DNA from: a virus
IMG/VR virus record: IMGVR_UViG_3300043788_000101
Span: 1 to 64,000 of that record
Length of the DNA stretch: 64,000 nucleotides
Direction: 5' to 3' (one strand)
This document shows, piece by piece, positions 56,597 to 63,923 of this stretch (within the stretch, counting starts at the first letter, position 1; every line of letters starts with the position of its first letter). The notes beneath the pieces were generated by a model. It saw nothing but the letters and a program-made list of their open reading frames with translations. It made no database searches and was not told the origin of the DNA. Position numbers and translations under genes: made by a program.

Positions 56597-56884
56597 CTAC
56601 CGAAGTGCGTTTCTGCACTCGTCCAATGTGCGCTGAACGAGATAGTTGAACTCGGTTGGTCCGTCGATCAGGCCCCGTGCCATCAACAGTGTGGCTGCCG
56701 CGCTGTTCAGTGCGTCTCGAAGACGTTGCGTCTCCGCATCCTTCGTCTGCTCGATAATGACCTTGCGGACACGGTCATACAGCGTCTCGAAACCGAAGAC
56801 GATCATTGTCCCGTCGCCACCATCGCTCTGCCGAGCTGGGTCGATGGTGCGTCTCACGAGTCGGTCAAGCTCTTCGTCCGTCAT
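56597..56884 (-). CDS. Hypothetical early protein (95 aa)
   Basis: ATG 56884 behind a perfect AGGAGG. Helical: TDEELDRLVRRTIDPARQSD, FETLYDRVRKVIIEQTKDAE, then a last helix ending LVQRTLDECRNALR. No motif recognised. Preceded by a junction repeat. Confidence 0.72.
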   Translation of the reverse strand: MTDEELDRLVRRTIDPARQSDGGDGTMIVFGFETLYDRVRKVIIEQTKDAETQRLRDALNSAAATLLMARGLIDGPTEFNYLVQRTLDECRNALR

Positions 56885-56899
56885 CGGGTGATCCTCCTG

Positions 56900-56916
56900 G
56901 TGCGCGCGCATCTGAG
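56900..56916 (-). repeat. Junction repeat, diverged class I
   Basis: CAGATGCGCGCGCACC then AGGAGG; marks the border between the lipoprotein gene and the small-gene block. Confidence 0.65.
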
Positions 56917-56930
56917 TTAGCTCACCCTCC

Positions 56931-58574
56931 CTAGTTGCTCTGGATGGCGACGGCCATGTTGGTGAAGTTCGACGTGCTGCCCGAGTTGTTGCCGAAGCTC
57001 GGCGTCGCGCTCCCGGTGAACGTGCCGGTTTCGAGCGTGGCCGAGTCGCAGTCGCAGGATCCCTCTAGGCCGTCCCAGTTCCACGTGCTGCCGAGCGCCG
57101 TGTAACCGGCGCCGGCCGACGAGGGATTGAATCCGTACGTGACCGCCACGACCAGCGACGGTACGTCGAACGTGAGGGTAGGCAGCACGTCCGGCTGCGT
57201 CCCGTTGCCCCCGCAGCAGTCCTCGAAGACGACGTTGGCCGACGAGCCGACCACGGGTAGCGGGCCGGTGCCCGCGATCTCGAGCACCGCGATCGTCTGC
57301 CACTGGTTCACCCCGTCGAAGGTCGATGTCACCGTGAGCCCGCCGGGCGCCGCCGGGACGCCCGTGGCGGCGAAGCCGAGCATCGCGCCGAAGTCGGGCG
57401 CGTCGGTAACCGAGTCGAACTGCGCGTACGAGTTCCCCGCGCCGTCGGTAATCGTGATGGGCGGCGGGGTCATATCGCCGTTGTTGTCCTCGGCCGAGAA
57501 GACGACGATCGTGCTGCCGGCGAGCACCGGGCCGAGGGTCGCGTAGATCGCCTCGTTGTTGCTGTTGCCCTCCGGCGGGCAGTCCCCGTCGCACTGGAAG
57601 GCCGCCCACTGCCGGACGTACGCCGCGACGCCACCGGCATCGGGAGCGGCGTCTGGGGCAGCGTCCGCCGTGGCGTCGACACCGCTCTCGGTCTCGCCCG
57701 CTTCGTCGCTAGAGGCCTCCGCCTCTGCCAGAGCATCTAGCGTGCTGGAGTCGCTGGCGTCACTCGAAGGGGCCGCGTCATTGGCATCGCTGAGCGCTCC
57801 ATCGGTCGCGTCCGAGCCCGCCCCGGCGTCCGAGGCGTCCGATACGTTCGCGTCGGATGCGTCGGCAACGGCCGCGTCATTCGCGTCGCCGCTCCCGTCC
57901 GAGGCGTCGCTGCCCGCATCGTGCGCCGCATCGGTGCTGGCGTCGCTCGACGCGTCGGCCGCGCTGTCCGCCCCCGCGTCCGAGCTGCCGGCCGCCGCGT
58001 AGACACGCATCTGCCCGGTCGTCGTGTAGTAGTTCAAGCCGCCAGGCGCGCCGTACACGCGGATCGCAGTGCCCGTCACGGCCGGGAAGGTGAACGTGTA
58101 GGTCTCGAAGTTGACGCCGTTGTCGCCGCCGAACGCCGGGCTCGTCGTCACACCCGAGACGGTCGTCCACACCCCGCCCTGCTCGACCTGCACGGCAACG
58201 CTCGTGAACCATCCGCCGTTCCAGTACTGGATGCCCTGCTGGTAGACGACGCCGCCGAACGTCTGCGCGGTCGCGTAGGTGTAGCTGATCCAGTTCGCCG
58301 TCTCGGTCTTGCCGGTGTACGCGTTGAACTGCTGGGCGGAGTCGGTGGACCCCTGCGGCTCGAAGATGCCGTCGTAGATGACCGATAGCGGCCCGGCCGT
58401 CCCGAGCGCGGCGTGCGTCGGGGTATCGCCGAACGCGGCCGTCCCGCTTGCGGTGATGTCGGTGCCGAGCACCGCCTGGCTCTGGCTCTCGACGCGCTCT
58501 GGTGGGGCGGACGCACTGCAGCCGAGCAAAGCAGAAACGCAAACGGCGAGAACGCTCGTCTTATGGATCATCAT
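56931..58574 (-). CDS. Predicted discoidin-like lipoprotein (547 aa) in the recombination operon
   Basis: ATG 58574 behind GGGAGG. SVLAVCVSALLGC is a type II signal peptide. Residues 40-190 look like an F5/8 type C (discoidin) carbohydrate-binding domain (NWISYTYATAQTFGGVVYQQ, AVTGTAIRVYGAPGG). Residues 195-320 are a linker of Asp/Ala/Ser repeats, as in secreted proteins of Polyangia. Residues 325-547 are a beta domain related to that of 17058-17780 (AGSTIVVFSAEDNNGD, WQTIAVLEIAGTG). Lies between small early genes and the exonuclease/RecT genes; likely a host-derived surface protein. Confidence 0.85.
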   Translation of the reverse strand: MMIHKTSVLAVCVSALLGCSASAPPERVESQSQAVLGTDITASGTAAFGDTPTHAALGTAGPLSVIYDGIFEPQGSTDSAQQFNAYTGKTETANWISYTYATAQTFGGVVYQQGIQYWNGGWFTSVAVQVEQGGVWTTVSGVTTSPAFGGDNGVNFETYTFTFPAVTGTAIRVYGAPGGLNYYTTTGQMRVYAAAGSSDAGADSAADASSDASTDAAHDAGSDASDGSGDANDAAVADASDANVSDASDAGAGSDATDGALSDANDAAPSSDASDSSTLDALAEAEASSDEAGETESGVDATADAAPDAAPDAGGVAAYVRQWAAFQCDGDCPPEGNSNNEAIYATLGPVLAGSTIVVFSAEDNNGDMTPPPITITDGAGNSYAQFDSVTDAPDFGAMLGFAATGVPAAPGGLTVTSTFDGVNQWQTIAVLEIAGTGPLPVVGSSANVVFEDCCGGNGTQPDVLPTLTFDVPSLVVAVTYGFNPSSAGAGYTALGSTWNWDGLEGSCDCDSATLETGTFTGSATPSFGNNSGSTSNFTNMAVAIQSN

Positions 58575-58598
58575 CAGAAACCTCCCTGCAAGGTGAAC

Positions 58599-59081
58599 TT
58601 AGAACGTCGGCACGTCTTCGTCAGCGTCACTGTACTCGCCGAAGCTCGGCGCCTCGAACGCAGGAGCCTCGAAGCTGGGAGCCTGCGGCGGCGGCCCGTC
58701 TGGCCACTCGGTCTCGCCAGCAAGCGCGCGCGCCTCTGGGGGCGGCGGCACGACGCCGGAGCGGATGCGGCGGGACCACCCCCTAGCTCTCGCAGCTGAG
58801 CGACGGTTGCCGGCGACATACTTGAGCTTGTCGGGCTTTGGGTTGTTAGCCGCGTAGGTCATGGCCTCAGCCAGGGCCTCTAGGAACTCGGGCGAGCACT
58901 GGCTCATTCGTTTGCCGGTGTAGTCGGGCCCACGGAAACTCTTCGGCGAAAAACGAATCTGCTCGTCACCGTACTGCGAGTCAAGATCACTGTCGCTAGC
59001 AAACAGTCCGCTCGCGGACTCAAGGTAGGCGACCCGATCTCGCAGGTCCTTGAAAGCCTTTCGCAGCGCGTCCTCGTTCAC
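58599..59081 (-). CDS. Conserved phage protein of the recombination module (160 aa)
   Basis: GTG 59081 overlaps the previous stop. Helical start (LRKAFKDLRDRVAYLESASG), then IRFSPKSFRGPDYTGKRMSQ, SPEFLEALAEAMTYAANNPK, a pattern common beside RecT-type genes in phages. Acidic Pro-rich tail (FEAPAFEAPSFGEYSDADED) resembling an SSB-type tail. Probably a recombination accessory factor. Confidence 0.75.
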   Translation of the reverse strand: MNEDALRKAFKDLRDRVAYLESASGLFASDSDLDSQYGDEQIRFSPKSFRGPDYTGKRMSQCSPEFLEALAEAMTYAANNPKPDKLKYVAGNRRSAARARGWSRRIRSGVVPPPPEARALAGETEWPDGPPPQAPSFEAPAFEAPSFGEYSDADEDVPTF

Positions 59082-59584
59082 TCGGTCCTCTGCGCAAAAC
59101 GAGAGGGCGTGGTGAGAGCACGTTCAATAGACCATCCTACAGCTAGCCGTTCGCAGAGCGAGCACGGCTGGATGCCAATGCGTCGAGCCCAATCACTTAT
59201 AGTGAGACACTCTCCCCGGAATGAGATTCGACGATTGGTCGTACGATTGTTCGCCTGTTCTTTCTGCGTCGCCCATCGACAATTGCGCGACGTATAGTTG
59301 CCGTTAGTGTTGTTGCGCTCAAGCGTGTGTTTTGGAGATGGCTTGCGACCCATGTCGGTTAGGAAGTTCTGAAAGCCGGTCCGCCCAGACCATCGAGCGC
59401 AGACCTGGATGCCGCGAGCGCCGTATCGCTTGAAGCGCGATGAGCTTTCGATCTCGCAACGCGCGTGCATGTTTTGCCAAGCAGTGTACTCAGGCGTGGC
59501 CTTGCGACCAAGTGACTGACTAGGAGATTCGCCGTGCGTCGTAAGCGCGGCTCGTGCGGCTGCTATCTGATTCGGGTTGCCCAT
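59078..59584 (-). CDS. Homing-endonuclease-like protein (168 aa)
   Basis: ATG 59584 shares a base with the exonuclease stop; its stop overlaps the next GTG. YTAWQNMHARCEIESSSRFK, RYGARGIQVCARW, DMGRKPSPKHTLERNNTNGN, RNCRWATQKEQANNR: the HNH-like family often annotated as endonuclease in phages, followed by a short HTH-like end (CLTISDWARRIGIQPCSLCE). Sister of 60899-61330. Tightly embedded in the operon, with no promoter of its own. Confidence 0.82.
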   Translation of the reverse strand: MGNPNQIAAARAALTTHGESPSQSLGRKATPEYTAWQNMHARCEIESSSRFKRYGARGIQVCARWSGRTGFQNFLTDMGRKPSPKHTLERNNTNGNYTSRNCRWATQKEQANNRTTNRRISFRGECLTISDWARRIGIQPCSLCERLAVGWSIERALTTPSRFAQRTE

Positions 59585-60714
59585 CACGCGACCTCCTTCG
59601 GCTTGAGCGCCCGGGGCCGACGTGGAGCCTTCGCAGCCCCGATCGGCTTGGCCGCAATGATACGCGAGACCGGGGACTCCCGGTAGCATTCCGCGATCTC
59701 TTCCTCAGTGGCCCCGCGCTTGCGGGCGAGCGCGAGCAGAGACTCCGCGTGCAGTCGTTCGCTGGAACTGAGCGACTCGCGTAGCTCCCGCCCGTCCGGC
59801 AGCGGCAGACGCTCTTGACGGGCCCGCTCCTTGATGAGGTCGAGGACGCGTTCGAGAAGCGGCTTCATGCGGTCGTGGCCGAGCACCCAGGCCTCGCCGA
59901 GCTGCTCGGGCGTGGCGGTCGCCAGCGTACCATCGACGGCCACGAGGTCGGGCAGCATCGAGCGGACGAGGGCCTGTTTCGCCGGGCAAGCGCCCGACGT
60001 GAGGGCCGGGCAGTACCGGCACCATTCGCCCTCGTTGACGTCTGGCGTGCCTTTGGCCAGGTAGACGCGCTTTGCCTCCTTCGACGCCGCGAGCGCCGCC
60101 TCAAGCTCATCGAGGAAGCCGTCGAAGTCGAAAGCCGTGTGCACCGCCGAGTCGTTCCAGACCTTGCCGCTCGTCTTGACGCTCGAGATGCGAAACTCGA
60201 CCTCGGGCGCGTCGTGGGCCAAGTGCACCGCGCTCGCGAGCATGAGGCCCTGGCCGTTGTAGGCGGCGGGCTCGACGTCTAAGAATCCTGTCTTTATATC
60301 CGTAATCCTCGGCCTGCCGTCGACGTCGTTCCCGAGAATGTCGATGCTGCCAGGCACGTCCCACTCGCCGAGCGGGCCATCCTTCTCGTATTCGCGGCCG
60401 ATGTCGACCCCGATGAAGCGCGCGGTGCGCTCGCGCACGTTGACGATGTATGAAACTTCGCACGAGATGTCGCTGAGGTCGCCGCCGATCTTGTGCCAGT
60501 CGATCGCGGCGCATGTCTCGCGCGTGGCCGGATCCTTCACGGCTTCGAGTGCGCGTGCGACTGGCGTGCCGGTGAGCACAGCCTTGCCGTATCGGTGGAT
60601 GACGGTGCCGCGGACCGCGTGCGGGCTGTCGCTGTCGGCGTGGCTGAAGGCTAGCCAACTCGGGCACATGAGGGTGCGCGTCGTCGCGCTGGCGGAGCCG
60701 TTCGGGTATCTCAC
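59584..60714 (-). CDS. PD-(D/E)XK exonuclease-like protein (RecB/Cas4-type, 376 aa)
   Basis: GTG 60714 overlaps the previous stop. RGTVIHRYGKAVLTGTP carries the first His, GSIDILGNDVDGRPRITDIK the active-site Asp and D-x-K. CRYCPALTSGACPAKQ near the C-terminal third is a Cys cluster that may bind an iron-sulphur group or zinc as in Cas4/AddB relatives. Expected to resect double-stranded ends for the annealing protein encoded by recT next door. Confidence 0.85.
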   Translation of the reverse strand: MRYPNGSASATTRTLMCPSWLAFSHADSDSPHAVRGTVIHRYGKAVLTGTPVARALEAVKDPATRETCAAIDWHKIGGDLSDISCEVSYIVNVRERTARFIGVDIGREYEKDGPLGEWDVPGSIDILGNDVDGRPRITDIKTGFLDVEPAAYNGQGLMLASAVHLAHDAPEVEFRISSVKTSGKVWNDSAVHTAFDFDGFLDELEAALAASKEAKRVYLAKGTPDVNEGEWCRYCPALTSGACPAKQALVRSMLPDLVAVDGTLATATPEQLGEAWVLGHDRMKPLLERVLDLIKERARQERLPLPDGRELRESLSSSERLHAESLLALARKRGATEEEIAECYRESPVSRIIAAKPIGAAKAPRRPRALKPKEVA

Positions 60715-60902
60715 GGGCCCTCCTTCAAAGCGGTCGCAATCATATTGCAGATGTCGCGGTCGTGAATAGCAGGAAGCGCCTCGACGAGGAGGCGCTCTAG
60801 CACGATGCAGCGGAGCACGAGGCGCCGCGTGCGTGGGTCATCCGCGAACCCGTCGTCGACCATCGAGTCGTCTTCGAGCGGGGCGGAGATGACGGCGGTC
60901 AT
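60711..60902 (-). CDS. Hypothetical protein of the recombination module (63 aa)
   Basis: ATG overlaps the previous stop and the stop overlaps the exonuclease start. Acidic start (APLEDDSMVDDGFADDPRTR), then a helix (LVLRCIVLERLLVEALPAIH). Unknown. Confidence 0.7.
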   Translation of the reverse strand: MTAVISAPLEDDSMVDDGFADDPRTRRLVLRCIVLERLLVEALPAIHDRDICNMIATALKEGP

Positions 60903-61330
60903 GACCAGCGCCCAAGTGGCTTATCAAGCGGTATGCCGCGTTTCAGTCGAGACCACACCGTACCCTTGTCGAGGCCAAAGCGATCTGCCCACGCTTGCAT
61001 ACAAAGAGTCTCGCCACGGAACGTAATCATGCGGTTGTTCCGACGATTTCGGTTCTGCTCTGACGACGTCGCCCAGCGCACGTTTCCCGGCTCGTAGTTC
61101 CCGTTTGGGTTTGGATGACGATCCAGAGAATGCCATGGGCTGGGTCGAGGGCCAACGGACGCGTAGAAAGCCTCGAATGAACCCATCCAGCTGGAGCAGA
61201 CACGAATCCCACGGCCACCATACAGATGCCAGTACTCGTGCGTAGAACGAGTACACCTGGCCTTCATACTATGCCAGGCCGAGTACTCGGGTGTCCCGTA
61301 CATGCCGTGAGTAGTCTGCGAGTGGGTCAT
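60899..61330 (-). CDS. Homing-endonuclease-like protein (143 aa)
   Basis: ATG overlaps the recT stop. YSAWHSMKARCTRSTHEYWH, LYGGRGIRVCSSW, GPRPSPWHSLDRHPNPNGNY, GNVRWATSSEQNRNR and a C-terminal HTH-like piece (LCMQAWADRFGLDKGTVWSR). Sister of 59078-59584. Two such insertions flank the exonuclease gene. Confidence 0.82.
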   Translation of the reverse strand: MTHSQTTHGMYGTPEYSAWHSMKARCTRSTHEYWHLYGGRGIRVCSSWMGSFEAFYASVGPRPSPWHSLDRHPNPNGNYEPGNVRWATSSEQNRNRRNNRMITFRGETLCMQAWADRFGLDKGTVWSRLKRGIPLDKPLGRWS

Positions 61331-62295
61331 CGCGCAAGCGTCCCCTGCTGCGCGCCACCGAATGGGATCGGAGGTTCCTCAGGGCCGTCATACGAGTCAC
61401 CGCGCTGATTCGGCGGGAGGTACGGCTTCGTGTTCGCGGGCGGCGCCGTGGTCGAGGCGGACCCCTTCGGCTCGTCTTTCTTCTTCGCGCCGAGGGTCAG
61501 ATTGTAGAACGTCCGAAGCTCTGCCCCCATGGCCTCCGGCGCGTCCGCCGAGAACTTCCCGATGAGCGCGTGGACGGCCTTCTTGTCCTCGGTCTTGCCC
61601 GACGCCGCTGCGTCGGTGACGGCCTGCTTGAGCACGTCGGCCTCGGCCTGCCAGTCGCGCGCCGCGACCTGCGGAGGCGGAGCGCCTGCCGTGACGACTT
61701 CGCCCTGCATCTCGTCCTCAAGCTCGTCGATGGTAGGCAAACCCATGGTCGCGTCGGGAAACCAGATGTCGGCCGCTTCCGATCGGGCGCGAGCCTGCAT
61801 CATGCGCCGAGGGAACTTCTCATAGTTGGAGTCGGGCTTCACGACCCCCATACGCTTCGCGTCTTCGATCGTGAACTTGACGAGCTGTTCGGGCGAGCCC
61901 TTCCGTTTGACCTTCCACGTCGCGTGCGTCGTGTCGCTCGAGACGTGCTCGAAGATTTCGCACTGCGGGTGACGCAGGACGAGCGCCTGCTTGAGCGCCG
62001 CCGAGAGGCCGGTGCGCCCGTAGAGGTCGTAGACGTGCTGCATCGCGATGACGGCAGGAATGCCGAGGTTGCGCCCGGTCATGAGGCGCATGAGAGCCTG
62101 CTGCTCAGTGAGCTTCGCTGCGCCCTTCGGCGCCCACATGCCCGAGTCGGAGATGATCTTCGCGAGGCTCATCGCGTGCTGAAAGTCGTTCGGTTCGAGC
62201 GCGAGCGCGAACGAGTTGTCAGGCGTGGTCTTCGCGAGCGCGACGCTCGGACGGCTCGGGTCGTCGTGGCTGTTCGGCGGAGTCGTGGTCATCAT
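61327..62295 (-). CDS. recT: RecT-family single-strand annealing protein (322 aa)
   Basis: ATG 62295 behind AGGAGGGCT. HAMSLAKIISDSGMWAPKGA, ALMRLMTGRNLGIPAVIAMQ, GLSAALKQALVLRHPQCEIF, FTIEDAKRMGVVKP, MMQARARSEAADIWFPDATM are RecT/Bet-type core segments. C-terminal part Pro/Gly-rich. Anneals complementary single strands left by the exonuclease; supports replication by recombination and domain exchange between phages. Confidence 0.9.
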   Translation of the reverse strand: MMTTTPPNSHDDPSRPSVALAKTTPDNSFALALEPNDFQHAMSLAKIISDSGMWAPKGAAKLTEQQALMRLMTGRNLGIPAVIAMQHVYDLYGRTGLSAALKQALVLRHPQCEIFEHVSSDTTHATWKVKRKGSPEQLVKFTIEDAKRMGVVKPDSNYEKFPRRMMQARARSEAADIWFPDATMGLPTIDELEDEMQGEVVTAGAPPPQVAARDWQAEADVLKQAVTDAAASGKTEDKKAVHALIGKFSADAPEAMGAELRTFYNLTLGAKKKDEPKGSASTTAPPANTKPYLPPNQRGDSYDGPEEPPIPFGGAQQGTLAR

Positions 62296-62352
62296 GATCT
62301 AGCCCTCCTACAGGCCGAGAGAATGTAACGCCTCATTCGAGCGAATGCAAGA

Positions 62353-62559
62353 TTATTGCGATGCGGTCGGGTCCGCGAGTCGACGCCGTTTGGCGTAGCG
62401 CTGGACCGCGGTGCGGGCGAGCGTCTTGAGCGGTTGTCCCATCCCCCATCGATAGATGCTGGACTGAGAAACGCCGAGCGCCTCGGCGAGCTTGCCGACG
62501 CCGCCGGCAGACTCTGCGAGCTGGAGCCACGCGCCCTCGAGCGACGTCTTGCGGCTCAT
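62353..62559 (-). CDS. Cro-like HTH protein (68 aa)
   Basis: ATG 62559 overlaps the endonuclease stop. AESAGGVGKLAEALGVSQSS, IYRWGMGQPLKTLAR is a helix-turn-helix of the Cro/XRE type. Basic tail. Because it is the only such protein seen here, it may control early transcription from the divergent region at 63.4 kb. Confidence 0.8.
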   Translation of the reverse strand: MSRKTSLEGAWLQLAESAGGVGKLAEALGVSQSSIYRWGMGQPLKTLARTAVQRYAKRRRLADPTASQ

Positions 62560-63383
62560 GCGGACACCAACGCAAGGCGCGGTTTTGTATAGCGGTCGAG
62601 GTAAGCGCCGACGTCTGGGCGCCCTTGTCTCTCAAACAGACCCACGAGTCGATTACACGCGCTATGAACAAGCGCCCGCGGGACCCCAGTGGCGTGGTCA
62701 TGGTCGCGGTGCACGGAGTCACCGCGGTTTCCGTGCGGCCGCATGGGCTTGCCGCAGCAGGCGCAAAGCCCACACTGAGATTCCCACGCAGCCTCGAATG
62801 CCTCACGAGTCCAGCCGGTACGTTTCTCGATCTGGGCGTAACGGTATCCGTTCGCCTCGCGACGGGTCTTGTCGTGGCTTCGAAGATGAGTCTCGCATAG
62901 AAGTGGACTACCGAGCTTGCGATTCTGCAAAAACGCATTGCAAACCTTGCAATACGGTGGGCGCGGCCTTTTCGTGTATGGCCGCTTCGGCTTCCGCATC
63001 TTTGCCTTCGCCTCTTCGGAATGAGGACGACCAATCCACGGGTGGTGCTGCGAGCGATACTCAGCACGCGAGGCAAGAAAGAGATGGTCGATGCGAACGC
63101 ATGCCCTATTGCGGCAGCGCCATAGAAGGACGAGCCCGTGCGGAATTGGCCCAACAGATACGCGCCAAGCTACACGATGATTGTGTGTCTCGCGCTTTTC
63201 GCCAGGAATGCTAATCGAAATCGTGCCGTACCATTCCAGGCATTCCCCTACCGACACACAGTCGACCGAGAGGCGGTGCCGCGCGACAGCAATCCGTTCG
63301 TCTGGCGTCATCGCTTGCGGTGCGCGCCCAAGAAGGTGAGAGCAGTCGCCGGGACAAGTTTCGGGCACTTGCGCGTGTCGCAT
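62556..63383 (-). CDS. Two-domain homing endonuclease with NUMOD3 motif (275 aa)
   Basis: ATG 63383, eight bases after a promoter -10; an ATG at 63311 is an alternative. Residues 60-120 resemble an HNH_3 domain (HNHRVAWRVSVGPIPHGLVL, CRNRACVRIDHLFLASRAEY) but the His usual before 'C(D)N' is Trp. GRPHSEEAKAKMRK is a NUMOD3 DNA-binding motif. Residues 190-265 are an endonuclease VII-type domain (CGLCACCGKPMRPHG, HRDHDHATGVPRALVHSACN). It heads the leftward operon. Confidence 0.88.
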   Translation of the reverse strand: MRHAQVPETCPGDCSHLLGRAPQAMTPDERIAVARHRLSVDCVSVGECLEWYGTISISIPGEKRETHNHRVAWRVSVGPIPHGLVLLWRCRNRACVRIDHLFLASRAEYRSQHHPWIGRPHSEEAKAKMRKPKRPYTKRPRPPYCKVCNAFLQNRKLGSPLLCETHLRSHDKTRREANGYRYAQIEKRTGWTREAFEAAWESQCGLCACCGKPMRPHGNRGDSVHRDHDHATGVPRALVHSACNRLVGLFERQGRPDVGAYLDRYTKPRLALVSA

Positions 63384-63470
63384 GGCGAATCAAGCTAACG
63401 CACGATTCAAATATTGACAACGCGAAAGCGTCGTGGCAGCGTGGCCGGCATCCTCGGAGGCGACCATCCC
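63384..63470. promoter_or_regulatory. Divergent early promoter region
   Basis: Minus strand: TTGTCA (63415-63420), 17 bases, TAGCTT (63392-63397), eight bases before ATG 63383. Plus strand: TTGACA (63414-63419) overlaps the same site, but I see no good -10 for it (position falls on CAGCGT). The two promoters would exclude each other, so this is a likely switch point between leftward and rightward early transcription. Confidence 0.6.
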
Positions 63471-63923
63471 ATGAGCAAGACTCCCGACCAGAACGACCGC
63501 GGCGTGCGCGAGTTCGCAGCCCAAGAGCCGAAGGCCTTCGGCGTCATCTTCTCACAGCTTGAGGACGGGCAGCTGCAGCTCGACGCGACCGCGCGCCTGG
63601 CCGAGCTTTGCGCCGAGCTGTCGCGCCAGGCGGACGCGACGGGCGGCAAGGTCAAGGGCTCCTTCACGCTCAAGATCAAGATCGCCGCGGAGCGCGGAGG
63701 CGTCGTCGACATCGACTCGGACATTACCATCGTCAAGCCCAAGGCGCCGCGTCACCGCAGCGTCATGTGGCTGAATGCAAAGGGTGCTCTCTCGAACGAG
63801 AACCCGAAGCAGCTCTCGCTCGGGGTGCGCGACGTCTCGAAGCCTGCCGAGGAGAAGCCGCGCGAGGCGCCTGCGGTCAAGACCGCGGTGGCGCACGACG
63901 CGGCGACCGGCGAGCTTCGGTAG
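63471..63923 (+). CDS. Early rightward protein (150 aa)
   Basis: ATG 63471 with CGGAGG ten bases upstream. Helical start (NDRGVREFAAQEPKAFGVIF), then QADATGGKVKGSFTLKIKIA, GVVDIDSDITIVKPKAPRHR and SVMWLNAKGALSNENPKQLS, a beta-rich core. I do not recognise the family. First gene of a rightward operon that continues past the window, perhaps to the genes at the left edge if the molecule is circular. Confidence 0.8.
   Translation: MSKTPDQNDRGVREFAAQEPKAFGVIFSQLEDGQLQLDATARLAELCAELSRQADATGGKVKGSFTLKIKIAAERGGVVDIDSDITIVKPKAPRHRSVMWLNAKGALSNENPKQLSLGVRDVSKPAEEKPREAPAVKTAVAHDAATGELR

Noticed and set aside
56534-56920. Plus-strand frame beginning MSISADAAKCAKRLGAR, with a GATAAT box upstream
   Set aside because: The first 25 codons look acceptable and a -10-like box is present, but the rest is the complement of the gene at 56597-56884 and not protein-like. 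A short RNA or very short peptide cannot be excluded.
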